Source of the DNA: Rana temporaria
Lineage: Eukaryota > Chordata > Amphibia > Anura > Ranidae
DNA length: 64,000 nucleotides
NCBI RefSeq assembly: GCF_905171775.1
Contig: NC_053491.1
Coordinates: 109,068,682-109,132,681 of the forward strand
Direction of reading: 5' to 3'
The position numbers were made by a program, and so were the translations under genes. A model generated the notes under the pieces. That model saw nothing but the letters and a program-made list of their open reading frames with translations, had not been told where the DNA came from and ran no database searches. Positions 22,264 through 33,384 of the stretch are shown in pieces. Numbering within the stretch: position 1 is the first letter of the stretch; every line of letters starts with the position of its first letter.

Positions 22264-22569
22264 CCCAAAAGCATGCAACTGTTATAATCAAAGCATACCT
22301 TGAATGTAACTGGTTTGGGAGCAAGCCAGTGAAAATACTTAATGCTTCTGATAAAGGGAGCATGTAACCTCCTCCCCTGTGACAGTGCTCAGGTCTAGCA
22401 GTCAATAACACTGTTACATGACTAAGGATAAGTCACCTTTGGCATTCAACACCAGCCTACACAAGGATTTTAGTGCCATCTGTGGCAGAGGCAGGAGTGG
22501 GGAGGAGATGCTAGCAAGGTAAATATAAGGGATTCAAAAGAGGTCCTTTGGTGATGTATTGTCACTTAC
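22264..22569. other. No gene recognised
   Basis: A short spacer between two fold-back elements; nothing supported. Confidence 0.4.
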
Positions 22570-22991
22570 GTGAAAAATGTCCCAAAGGTAAATGACTTGT
22601 AGGTGTTAACATCTGAGACGAACAGCACCGCAGTGAACGTTTAAACCATCCGTGAGAACCGCCACCACATGGAAAGCCTCTTATCAAAATTATAAGTAAA
22701 ATGAACTCAGGCAAACCACACAGGGATTTCAGAATAACAAAAGGATCCACAGACCATCCTGGTAAAAGGGGTAGCGGTCTCTCGTTGGAAGATTTGATCT
22801 GGTGGCTCCCGGACCCTGCGTTTAACCCACTGACGGATACTATATCTGCTTGAGGCTGGTTTTGCTTATCATTTTGGTAAGAGGCTTTCCATGTGGTGGC
22901 GGTTCTCATGGATGGTTTAAACGTTCACTGCGGTGCTGTTCATCTCAGATGTTAACACCTGCAAGTCATTTACCTTTGGGACATTTTTCAC
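22570..22991. repeat. Fold-back element, arms about 127 bp
   Basis: The left arm 22570-22696 and right arm 22865-22991 are inverted copies differing at a handful of positions (shared core CATGTGGTGGCGGTTCTCA). The spacer is about 168 bp and has no gene. Confidence 0.9.
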
Positions 22992-23676
22992 ATGATTGAT
23001 TTATATGTTTAATTTATGTCATGTAGGTGATTTATGCTGGCACAGTTTTTTCTTTTTTCTTGTATTTTATGTGTGTTTACACTGTTTACTGCAGCCTCCT
23101 GGTTCAATATTACCACATCATTCTTTAACATTATTTAGGGTTAGTGCGATTTTCTTCTTTTTTATTATTGTCACTTACCCCTAATGCACAAGGTAAGGAT
23201 ATCTCTTTAAAGGGTAAGAAAGCTTTCACAAACTTTCATGAAAGTTTTGTTACCATTTTGCCACCTTCCACTTAGCTCACCTAACCCACCCTACCATATG
23301 CCCAAATAGTATCATACTTACAGTACCTAGTTCTGGAAATCCATCCAACTGTAATGTTTGCTCTGTCCAGTCTTCTTCTTTCCAATGCCTGCACATCTCC
23401 AGTAACTCAGTAAGAATTAGCATATACAATAAAATCATATATGTTTCCCACTAACTAATGATTACAACTAGAACACCTCCAAATGTTTTTCCATTACGCT
23501 CCAAATGACATACACTATATAACTATGTAGCACAATCTCAACCACAATGTACATTCTTAACAAATTTAATTTAATAATAGAACATACCACTAACACAAAA
23601 TCATAAGTCTACAAATAAAGTGTCCATATGATCCAAACAAATAGAAAGTCATCCACCGCTGTATTTTGAGATTTAA
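22992..23676. other. No gene recognised
   Basis: T-rich and AT-rich sequence without supported features. Confidence 0.4.
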
Positions 23677-25131
23677 GGGCCAGATTCACATACTTTTGCG
23701 GCCGTGTAACGTAACCCGTTTACGTTACACCGCCGCAAGTTTCCAGTTTTAGTGCCCGATCCACAAAGCACTTACCTGGAAACTTACGTCCGGCGCAAGG
23801 CGGGCCAATTCAAATGGGCGTGTGCCATTTAAATTAGGCGCGCTCCCGCGCCGGACTTACTGCGCATGCTCCGTTTCGTAATTCCCGTCGTGCTTTGCGC
23901 GCAGTGACGTCATTTTTTCGAACGGCGACGCGCGTATCGTAATTCCGTATTCCCGGACGGCTTACGCAAACGACGTTCATTTTTTAATTCCGACGCGGGA
24001 ACGACGGCCATACTGATAAAGACTGATTCCTGTCTCAATACAGGAAAGGCTTGCAATGTCTCACTGGTATAATCTGTTGAAATAAGAGAAAAACAAACAC
24101 ACACACAGACACAGGACAACTTCTTGTGGAGAGTGAAGAAGGAGAGCAGAGCAGAACAGAAGGCCGAATAGCTCCCTCCCATTGCCTTTATAATGCTCAT
24201 GACATCACAGATACATACATTTTCATTGGTTCACAATAAGTACACACCCATCGATCCCTCCCAATCACCCTGGACCCCACCCATTTACCCTCCCCTCTTG
24301 TAAGCACATGGCAAAGTCTTTTGTTCAACCCTAAATCATAGGGGTCTCCTAATGAAGTCTACAAGGAATATAATGAGGTGGGCTGGGAAAGGGACTTGTC
24401 CAAGAACAGGGGCAGGGAAAAGGCAGTCCTTTGTTCGAAATAGTCCAGAAAATAGTCCTTTTAGATATTCATACGCAGGAAACAAGGTTATTGCCTTTTA
24501 AGGGCATAAGCAGTCCAGAACAAGGATTCCTTTGATGGGAGGTAGCAGACAAGAAGAAAATGGAGTGGAAAGCACTTTTTTAAACACAATTCATTGCATT
24601 AAACATATCTTATATATATCATCAAGGAAAATAGGTACTCATATGATTTCATTCATGCATATATATTTATATATAAAAAGGTATCAAAAAGAATATATGA
24701 AAAATAATACTAAACATTATTAATAGTTCTAATAAAAAATTAGCTCAGCTTATCAAATAGGCATTATTACAGAAATCTATCACAATACTTTATACAGCAA
24801 TACGATTGCTGTGTAAAGTTAAGGCAGGTCAAATAACGACTAACTTTGCGACGGGAAACTAGACTAGCGGCGACGTAGCGAACGCGAAAATCCATTGTGA
24901 ATCGCCGTAACTCCTAATTTGCATACCCGACGCTGGTTTACGACGTGAACTCCCCCCAGCAGCGGCCGCGGTACTGCATCCTAAGATCCGACAGTGTAAA
25001 ACAATTACACCTGTCGGATCTTATGGATATCTATGCGTAATTGATTCTATGAATCAGTCGAATAGATAGAAACAGAGATACGACGGCGTATCAGGAGATA
25101 CGCCGTCGTATCTCTTTTGTGAATCTGGCCC
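23677..25131. mobile_element. MITE, GGGCCAGATTCACA family, split by a solo LTR
   Basis: Inverted ends GGGCCAGATTCACA and TGTGAATCTGGCCC. The interior has CpG-rich blocks shared with 8490-9020. A 786-bp LTR interrupts it at 24014; without that the MITE is about 665 bp. Confidence 0.85.
24014..24799 (-). repeat. Probable solo LTR, minus orientation
   Basis: The segment begins TG and ends CA, is flanked by the 4-bp direct repeat ATAC (24010-24013 and 24800-24803), and exactly interrupts the MITE. On the minus strand it shows CCAAT (near 24215) and a TATA-like TTATAA (near 24188) in promoter order. There is no internal coding sequence, so it is read as a recombined solo LTR. The retroelement family is unknown. 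Confidence 0.6.
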
Positions 25132-25510
25132 AATGTTCTTTTTCTCCTTCTTATAAGAACAATCCGTGCAATGCATGCATCCATCTAGTGCTCGTATCAT
25201 GAGCTCACCTCAATCCATTGACCCCAGTTATTGTAACGGGAGCATGAGCGTGATGGACTGAGCGATGTGAGTGGTATGAAGGACTTGTGGATTTAACCCA
25301 TGTCTTGTAATGCTTTTTATTGGCACTTTGGATGTTATTTAAATGTGATTGGTTTTATTGAGAGATTTTAATAAACAATAATTATACAGAGAGCACTATG
25401 TTGGTCCCATATATGATTACATGTTATTCACCTGAGAGTGTGTACAGAAGTAGAACACAGGACAGAGTAGAAACAAAGTCTGATAGCCAATGTGGGGCAA
25501 TTAGTGCATA
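25132..25510. other. No gene; contains a short dispersed repeat
   Basis: Sequence at 25139-25177 (AAGAACAATCCGTGCAATGC) recurs inverted at 53687-53727. Nothing else recognised. Confidence 0.4.
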
Positions 25511-25512
25511 TA

Positions 25513-27120
25513 CAGTGCCTTGAAAAAGTATTCATACCCATTGAAATTTTCCACATTTTGTCATGTTACAACCAAACACGTAAATGTATTTATTTGTGAT
25601 TTTATGTGATAGACCAACACAAAGTGGCACACAATTGTGAAGTGGAAGGAAAAAAGATAAATGGTTTTCAAAATGTTTTACAAATAAATATGTGAAAAGT
25701 CTGGTATGCATTTGTATTCAGCCCCCCTGAGTCAATACTTTGTAGAACCACCTTTTGCTGCAATTACAGCTGCAAGTCTTTTTGGATATGTCTCTACCAG
25801 CTTTGCACATCTAGAGAGTGAATTGTTTACCCATTCTATATCGCAAAATAGCACAGGCTCTGTCAATATGGATGGAGAGCATCTGTGAACAGCAATTTTC
25901 GAATCTTGCAACAGATTCTCAATTGGATTTAGGTCTGGACTTTGACTGGGCTATTCTAAAACATGAATATGCTTGGATCTATTCTAAACCATTCCATTGT
26001 AGCTCTGGCTGTATGTTTAGAGTCGTTGTCCTGCTGGAAGATGAACTACACCCCAGTCTCAAGCCTTTTGCAGACTCTAAAGCCCCATACACACTCAGTT
26101 TTCCTGCTGGTTTTCTCTTCAGGTTTACCTAAACCATGTAGTACAAGGACCTGCCTGATTGCATTCAAATTGAAACGCTTAAGGTTTGACCTCATATTAG
26201 ATGGCTTTGGTAAACCTGAAGAGAAAACCATCAGGAAAACTGATAGTGTGTATGGGGCTTCACAGATTTTCTTCTAAGATTGCCCTGCATTTGGCTCCAT
26301 CCATCTTCTCAGTGTGTTCAGGGTGATCTACAGTGTTTAGTTTTTTTGTTTTTAGGCCAAAAAGTAAAATTTTGGTCTCAACTGACCAGAACACCTTCTT
26401 CCACATGTTTTCTGTATCCCCCACAGGGCTTCTTTCAAACTCCAAACAGGACTTATTATGGCTTTCTTTCATCAATGGCTTTCTTCTTGCCACTCTTCCA
26501 TAAAGTCCAGATTTGTGGAGCGCACCAATAGTTGTCCTGTGGACAGATTTTCCTACCTGAGCTGTGGATCTTGGCTGCTTCTCTGATAAATGCTCTCCTT
26601 TCCTGGCCTGTCAGTTTAGATGGACAACCATGTCTTGGTAAGTTTGCAGTTGTGCCATACTCTTTCCATTTTCGGATGATGGATTGAACAGTGCTTTATG
26701 AGATGTTCAAAGCTTGGGATTTTTTTATAACCCAACCCTACTTTAAACTTTTCCACAACTTTGTCCCTGACCTGTCTGGTTTGTTCCTTGGCCTTCATGA
26801 TGCTGTTTTTTCACTAAGGTTCTCTAACAAATCTCTGAGTGCTTCACAGAAAGCTGTATTTATACTGAGATTATATTACACACAGGTGGACTCTATTTAC
26901 TAATTAGGTGACTTCTGAAGGCAATTGGTTCCACTAGATTTTAGTGAGGTATCAGCGTAAAGGGGGGCTGAATACAAATGCACGCCACACTTTTCAGATG
27001 TTTGTAAAAAAAAATTGAAAACCATTTATTATTTTCCACTTCACAATTATGTGACAATTTGTGTTGGGCTATCACATAAAATCCAAATAAAAGGGGTGTG
27101 AATACTTTTTCAAGGCACTG
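25513..27120 (-). mobile_element. Degenerate Tc1-like transposon
   Basis: Inverted ends CAGTGCCTTGAAAAAGTATT and its reverse are flanked by TA (25511-25512 and 27121-27122). The inverted repeats extend about 150-200 bp, including the ACATTTTGTCATGTTACAA-type block. The transposase remnant is on the minus strand. Confidence 0.92.
25860..26800 (-). pseudogene. Tc1-like transposase remnants
   Basis: The N-terminal helix-turn-helix region is seen at 26616-26798 (minus). The core is seen at 26260-26493 with KKVFWSVETKILLFG; the canonical WSDET aspartate is replaced by valine in this translation. Frames are broken between blocks and the C-terminal catalytic motifs are eroded. Inactive. Confidence 0.75.
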
Positions 27121-27122
27121 TA

Positions 27123-27210
27123 AAATCCCAATAAAATGTATTTACGTTTTTGTTTGTAACATGACAAAATGTGGAAAATGTCAAGGGGTATGAATACTTT
27201 TTCAAGGCAG
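27123..27210. repeat. Extra Tc1 terminal fragment
   Basis: A second partial copy of the same Tc1 inverted repeat (AACATGACAAAATGTGGAAA ... TTTTTCAAGGCA) follows the complete right end. It ends exactly where the truncated Sushi-like LTR begins. Confidence 0.75.
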
Positions 27211-28093
27211 CAAGCAGCTGCGCTCTGTTCTGCAAGACGTCCGCGTCACTTCCGGTGCGCGGACGTCTGCGTTCCACGCTGGAACGCGGAAGTTTGACTC
27301 AGCATCCTTCCCCGTTTTCCCCGCGAATTCGGGGCTATTTAAATGACCCAGAGATGACGGCAGGGTGTTCCGTTATTGTGTTGGATGCCTGCCGTCACCT
27401 GGGAACACCCTGCCCGCACCCTCATGCCCAGGATCCACTGGACACCTTGAGACCCCATTTGCACCCAACTCACGGATCTGTCGGCTCCCTGAACCAACAG
27501 CCCTGCAAATCCCTCAGCCCTCAGCACCCTGTCTGTGCCATACACAGATTCCTTCAGCATCCAGGAACCTCGGACTCTCCTACCTTCAATCTGCAACCTC
27601 CTGAGTGTGTACTACAACACCCAGCAGAACCGCAAGTATCTGATCAAACTTACAGCACATTGCATTGATACCAATAACCAGTCTGCATGCTAATTGCTCG
27701 GATTGATGGTTGCTGTGACCCTTTCTATTAGGTATTCAAACTTACTGTGAAGGACTCTGCCTAATTCTGTATTGAGCCTAATTAATCTGAAGTAACATTA
27801 TAGATGCCATAGACTGAGAGCTGTCCCACATACATACTTGTCTCATGAATACTGCCTAGCATAGTTACACAGAAACGCTCCATATTACCAGAGAGACGTT
27901 AATATTATTTCCTTCCCTTGCCTTGCTTATGATGCAATAAGCTAGCTGCATGTTGGTATCGAATCAAGGTTGTGATGAGTTAACCCCATAACTTTCTGAT
28001 TACATAGAGAGTGAGCTGGTGGTTAGACCTGAGAAGCCTCTGCAGCTGAGATCCAACACAATTAAATAGTACTCACATAGCAGTGTCGTTACA
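27211..28093 (+). repeat. 5' LTR of the Sushi-like element, truncated
   Basis: Aligns with 52804-53686; the first 52 bp of the LTR are absent. It ends GTCGTTACA. A TATTTAAAT near 27338 is a plausible TATA-like element. No standard primer binding site starting TGG directly follows, so priming may differ or the site has decayed. Confidence 0.9.
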
Positions 28094-28116
28094 TAATAAC
28101 GGAACCTTAAAACATA

Positions 28117-31100
28117 ATGGATCCAGCAGAGCTTGCCAACCATCTAGTTGGACTTTCACAAAGAGTGGATACCCTCACCGCCACTATGAACGATCTTCAT
28201 CTAGAAAATGACGCCTTACGCAACCAAAATTTTGCACTACCCAGGGAGAGACCTGAACCTAAGGTTTGCCCCCCAGAACCCTTTTCAGGGGACCGAAAAA
28301 ATTTCCGCCAATTCATTAGTTCTTGCCACCTCATGTTTGAATTGCGCCCCCGCACCTATCACTCAGACAGAGTACGTATCCTCACCCTCATATCCTACCT
28401 AAAGGGAGAACCTAGAGTCTGGGCTGATGCGTATGTGGAAGAACATGGTGATTTACTGGGCGCATTTAATACATTTCTGGATGAGATGTCTCTTCTCTAT
28501 GAGGACCCTAACAAACAGCTTACAGCAGAGAACACCATTAGGAACCTCAAACAAGGGAAAAGACCTGTAGAGGACTATATTTCGGAATTTAAGTGTTGGA
28601 GCCGAGAAACCCAGTGGACGGATATTGCACTGCGTAATCAATTCCAACTAGAATTATCTGAACCAATAAAGGATGAGATAGCTCGCATAGAACTTCCTCC
28701 ATCCCTGGAGGATCTTATGCATTTGTCTCTCACCATTGACCGTCGTCTCCGAGAAAGGAAGGCTGAACGTGTCAACACTTACCTTCCCCCACAATTCAGG
28801 AGGTCCATGTCACCTCCTAAGGATGTTCCCATGGAACTCGGTGCTGTCAAAGGTCCTTTATCACTGGCCGAGAAACAACATCGCAGAGCTCATAACCTCT
28901 GTCTCTACTGTTCCGCTCCAGACCACATTGTCTCCACTTGCCCACTCCTTAAGAGGAACTCCGAAGGTAACATTTCTAACATATGTAAGACCAACCCACC
29001 TGGAACTACCACTAATCGCTTTATTTATGTCACTCTTACCTTACAGTGGGATCAAGATAGAACTACTATCGACGCTATGGTCGACACCGGTGCCTGCGGC
29101 AACTTTATTGATTTAGGAATTGTGAATTCTAATAAAATTCCATGTGTGGTTAAGCAAAAACCTCTCTCTGTCACTTTTATTGATGGTTCTAGTTCCACTT
29201 CTGGCCCAATTTCCTCCCAAACCTTACCCCTATTGGTCACTTGCGGGAATAGCCATACAGAGACCCTTGTCTTTGATGTCATTCCATCTCCATTATTCCC
29301 AATAGTTCTTGGATTACCTTGGTTACTACTCCATCAACCAACTTTTCTATGGCCTAACCATTCACTCAGTCTAAACTCCACATTCTGCCAGAAGACTTGT
29401 TACCCCATATATACGATCCTCTCCACAGAAGTTTACTGGATAGATCTCCCTAATTATATACAAGATTTCTCAGATGTTTTCAGTAAGACCAAGGCAGAGA
29501 TTCTTCCCCCCCATCGTATATATGACTGTCCTATAGATCTCATTCCTGGCAGTCCAATTCCAACTGCACGTATCTATCCGTTATCACAACCAGAACTCGT
29601 GCATCTTAAAGTTTACCTTGACGAAAATTTGAAAAAGGGCTTTATTAGACCATCCACTTCTCCCGCAAGTGCCGCCATGTTCTTTGTCAAAAATAAGGAT
29701 GGCTCCCTACGGCCTATCATTGATTACCGTGCCCTCAACAGTATCATTGTAAAAAAACGCTACCCTTTACCTCTCATTCCAGAACTCATCAAACGTCTTC
29801 AAACCTCAAAAGTTTTCACAAAATTAGACCTCAGGGGTGCTTACAACTTAATCAGGATTCGTCCAGGAGACGAGTGGAAGACCGCTTTCAAGACTCGTTA
29901 TGGTCTTTTTGAATACACTGTAATGCCATTCGGACTTTGTAACGAACCTGCCACATTCCAGTGGTTTATAAATTACATCTTCCGGGATCTGCTTGACATC
30001 TGTGTAGTAATATACTTAGATGACATATTGATCTACTCTGATACACTTGAGGAACACACTAAACATGTTCGTTGGGTTTTGGCCAGGCTCAGAACACATT
30101 CCTTATATGCCAAACTTGAGAAATGTGTTTTCAGCCAGTCAAGTATTTCCTTCCTCGGGTACCAAATTACACCTCAACGCATCCAGATGGATCGCTCTAA
30201 AGTGGAGTGTATTATTTCCTGGCCAATTCCCCACTCAAGGAAGGCTCTTCAACATTTCCTTGGTTTCTCAAACTATTATCGCAAATTTATCAAAAAAAAT
30301 TCAGCAATTGTCAAACCATTGAGTGCTCTTACCAGCACAAAGACACCCTTCTCCTGGTCAAAGGAAGCCCAGAACTCTTTTGATACTCTAAAACTTTGTT
30401 ACACCTCGGCTCCCATCCTACAACTGCCTAACCCACAATACCAATTCACTGTAGAAGTAGACGCCTCCCACTATGCCTTGGGTGCTATACTTTCCCAACG
30501 TCCAACTCTATCTGAACCTTTACACCCTGTTGCCTTTTACTCCAGGACCTTATCACCAGTGGAAAAGAACTACCCCATTGGAGAAAAGGAACTTCTTGCA
30601 ATTAAAGATGCATTAGAGAATTGGAGGCTCCTATTGGAAGGAACCACACACCCAATAACCATCCTTACGGACCACCGTAACTTACAACATCTAAAGGCAT
30701 GTAAGACGCTCTCTGCCCGTCAGGTCAGGTGGAGTTTATTTTTTGACAGGTTTGATTTCTATATATCCTATAGGCCTGGTACACAAAACGTCAAAGCTGA
30801 CTCCCTGTCTCGTATGAATGAGGACCAAAACACAGAGATTCCCCCTCTCTCTATCATTCCATCAAACCGTTTCATTGGCGTTACCACCTCCTTTAGACAC
30901 TTAATCTCTCAATCACTCTCCAGAGATCTCTCTTGCTTACCAAAATATCTTATTAGGTTACCAGATGGTGTATACACTTTCAACAACAAGATCTATGTTC
31001 CCCCCAATTTATAACTTTCACTTCTTAGACATCTTCATGACTCACCTTTAGCCGGCCACCCTGGGATCAACAAAACTATTCATCTCATTAAGAGAGACTA

Positions 31101-32180
31101 TTGGTGGCCCAATTTGGCTAAAACCGTCCATGAATATGTTAGTTCATGTGAAATTTGTGCTCGTAACATGCATTCTAGGAAACCCCCTTTTGGACTACTA
31201 GCCTCCATCCCAGTACCTAACAGACCTTGGGACGTTGTGTCTATGGACTTTATAGTTGATCTCCCTAGGTCAAACGGTGCCAACACCATCATGGTCACGG
31301 TAGATCTCTTAACAAAGATGGCACACTTCATTCCCTTGAAGAAGTTACCAACTTCCCTTGAGACAGCGAAGGCTTTCATTACCAATGTTCTCAAATTACA
31401 TGGACTACCCTTTCAAATCATTTCAGATCGTGGAAGTCAATTTGTTTCTAGATTTTGGAAAGCCCTATGTAATGCCTTACAAATTGACCACCGCATGTCC
31501 ACTGCCTACCACCCTCAGACAAATGGACAGACAGAACGTGTCAACCAAATCCTCGAACAATACCTACGATGTTACTGTACACATCTTCAAGATGATTGGT
31601 TTCAATTGCTTCCCCTTGCTGAATTTTCTTATAACAATTCTACCAGTTCTTCGTCTCGATTCACACCATTTTTTGCCAATTATGGTTTTCACCCCAACAG
31701 TCAACCAACTACCTACCTTCCAAATAGTGTTCCAGCAGTCGATCATTATCTCTCTATTTTAAAAAATACACTGGGCATTCTACGTTCCAACTTAGAGATT
31801 GCTCAACAAAGACAAAAACAATACTACAATGCTCACAGATCGAGACCTCCTGTATATAAGGTCGGGGATTTAGTTTGGCTATCCACCCGAAATCTTCACC
31901 TTAAGATACCATCAAAAAAACTTGGCACCCAATTCACTGGACCTTTCCAAATATCCCATTTGATCAATCCTAACGCTGTTAAGTTACTTTTACCCCCCGA
32001 TTGGAAAATACATTCTTATTTTCATGTTTCTCTCATTAAACCTTTAATTTCTAACCCATTTCCTAACAGGAAGCCATGCCCCCCTCCTCCTGTCGAAGTG
32101 CTTGGTGAAACTGAATATGAGGTTGAAAAGATCCTAGATTCCAGGAAACGTGATTCTACCCTTCAATACTTGATACGTTG
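28117..32180 (+). pseudogene. Gag-Pol of the Sushi-like Gypsy (single frame, one stop)
   Basis: Gag and pol are in one frame. Residues 1-35 form a coiled coil, followed by a capsid and a zinc knuckle (C262, C265, H270, C275). The protease DTG is at 323-325, reverse transcriptase YLDD at 633-636, RNase H follows (TDHRNLQHL; tail motif ADSLSR), and the integrase zinc domain and core Asp codons are at 31246 and 31426 with Glu at 31534 (DD35E). A single in-frame TAA at 31012-31014 separates RNase H from integrase. The frame is then cut at 32180 by another element, exactly within the chromodomain, whose remainder is at 52603. The start resembles Sushi-ichi/Mart-type Gag (inference from the N-terminal pattern). 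Not functional in cis. Confidence 0.93.
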
Positions 32181-32406
32181 TGTTATACCTGAAGGGTTTC
32201 ACATGTACTGGCACTTTAAGGCTGGCTCCACCCAGCAGTGATGACAAGGGTCAAGGGGTATAGTAGCCATCTTAGAGAGACCACATGTAGGAAGAGATAA
32301 CCTGTAATGTCCTGAGATGCATGTTCCAGGGTACAGCCTGTACTGAATAAACATCCATTGTACCAGACCAGAGTCTTGTCTCCCTCTCAACACAGAGGAT
32401 ATAACA
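32181..32406 (+). repeat. 5' LTR (226 bp)
   Basis: Starts TGTTATACCTGAAGG and ends GGATATAACA; AATAAA near 32345 is a likely polyadenylation signal. Short for a Gypsy LTR. Confidence 0.93.
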
Positions 32407-32407
32407 G

Positions 32408-32424
32408 TGGCAACGAGGATGGGA
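32408..32424 (+). promoter_or_regulatory. Putative primer binding site
   Basis: TGGCAACGAGGATGGG begins 1 nt after the LTR and is close, with a gap and changes, to the complement of the initiator tRNA-Met 3' end. Confidence 0.5.
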
Positions 32425-32511
32425 TTTACAAAGGGTCTATCAGTCTGAGAGAGAGACAAAGACATTGTGGATTGCCACCTGGATAAAGCAATCACAGATC
32501 CCAGCAGGAAA

Positions 32512-33384
32512 ATGTCATTAATCGGGACATTAAGTGAGTTTGGAGAACAGACATCCTGGAGTTCCTGGGTTGAGAGGCTGGAACAGTATTTCAGTGCAAA
32601 TGCCATCCCAGACAACAGGCAAGTAGCAGTGTTTCTGACAGTGGTTGGGGCCAAGACATATGACACTCTGAGGGATTTGCTTTCCCCTGTAAAACCAGCA
32701 GCTAAGACATTGGCAGAGCTGCTGACACTGCTAGAGGATCACTTCCAGCCTAAACCATTAGAGATTGCAGAAAGATTTCGCTTCTATCAGAGGCAGCAAC
32801 AGACAGGTGAAGAGATTAAAGTTTATGTGCTCGCCCTTCGCAGACTAGCCTCGACCTGTTCTTTTGGGGACTACCTACCTACTGCACTGAGAGATAAGTT
32901 TGTTATGGGACTGAATTGTGAGTCCACACAAAAGAGACTGTTAACAGAGAAAGACCTTACTCTTACAAAGGCAATTAAGATAGCTTCAGTGATGGAAATG
33001 GCTGTGAAAGATACAGAGGAATTGAACCCCCAGAGCAGAAGGGAAGAGGTGAAGCAAGAAGTTTTCAGGACAGCAGTCAAGCCAACTGCTGCAAACTGGA
33101 AATACAGACCCCCACCAAGCCGGGGGTCAGCTTGCTACCATTGTGGGAATACAGACCATGATTACAAAGTCTGCCGGTTTAAGGATCAGACCTGTCATAA
33201 TTGCGGTAGGACCGGCCATCTGAAACAAGTTTGCCGTAGCAAGAAGGTGCGAGATAAACAACCTCTGAACCCCAAGACTAAGACATATATGGTGGGAAGA
33301 TATACATCATCATCTGAGTCAGAGGATGAGCAAGTGCTCCACAGGTTAGACATACATCATATGCATACACCCCCCCTGCAATGA
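32512..33384 (+). CDS. Gag of the young Gypsy element
   Basis: 290 aa from the ATG at 32512. The N-terminal two thirds is an alpha-helical Gypsy capsid (SWVERLEQYF, then LRDLLSPVKP and LLTLLEDHFQPKP). Two CCHC zinc knuckles follow near nt 33130-33235 (CYHCGNTDHDYKVC and CHNCGRTGHLKQVC). It should package the element RNA in cytoplasmic particles. Its TGA stop overlaps the pol start codon as ATGA, so the two frames are directly coupled. No disruption is seen. Confidence 0.93.
   Translation: MSLIGTLSEFGEQTSWSSWVERLEQYFSANAIPDNRQVAVFLTVVGAKTYDTLRDLLSPVKPAAKTLAELLTLLEDHFQPKPLEIAERFRFYQRQQQTGEEIKVYVLALRRLASTCSFGDYLPTALRDKFVMGLNCESTQKRLLTEKDLTLTKAIKIASVMEMAVKDTEELNPQSRREEVKQEVFRTAVKPTAANWKYRPPPSRGSACYHCGNTDHDYKVCRFKDQTCHNCGRTGHLKQVCRSKKVRDKQPLNPKTKTYMVGRYTSSSESEDEQVLHRLDIHHMHTPPLQ

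Noticed and set aside
27171..27668. A 165-aa frame as a separate gene
   Set aside because: It is the LTR segment also seen at 52464-53261; treated as LTR sequence, with the open frame noted separately.
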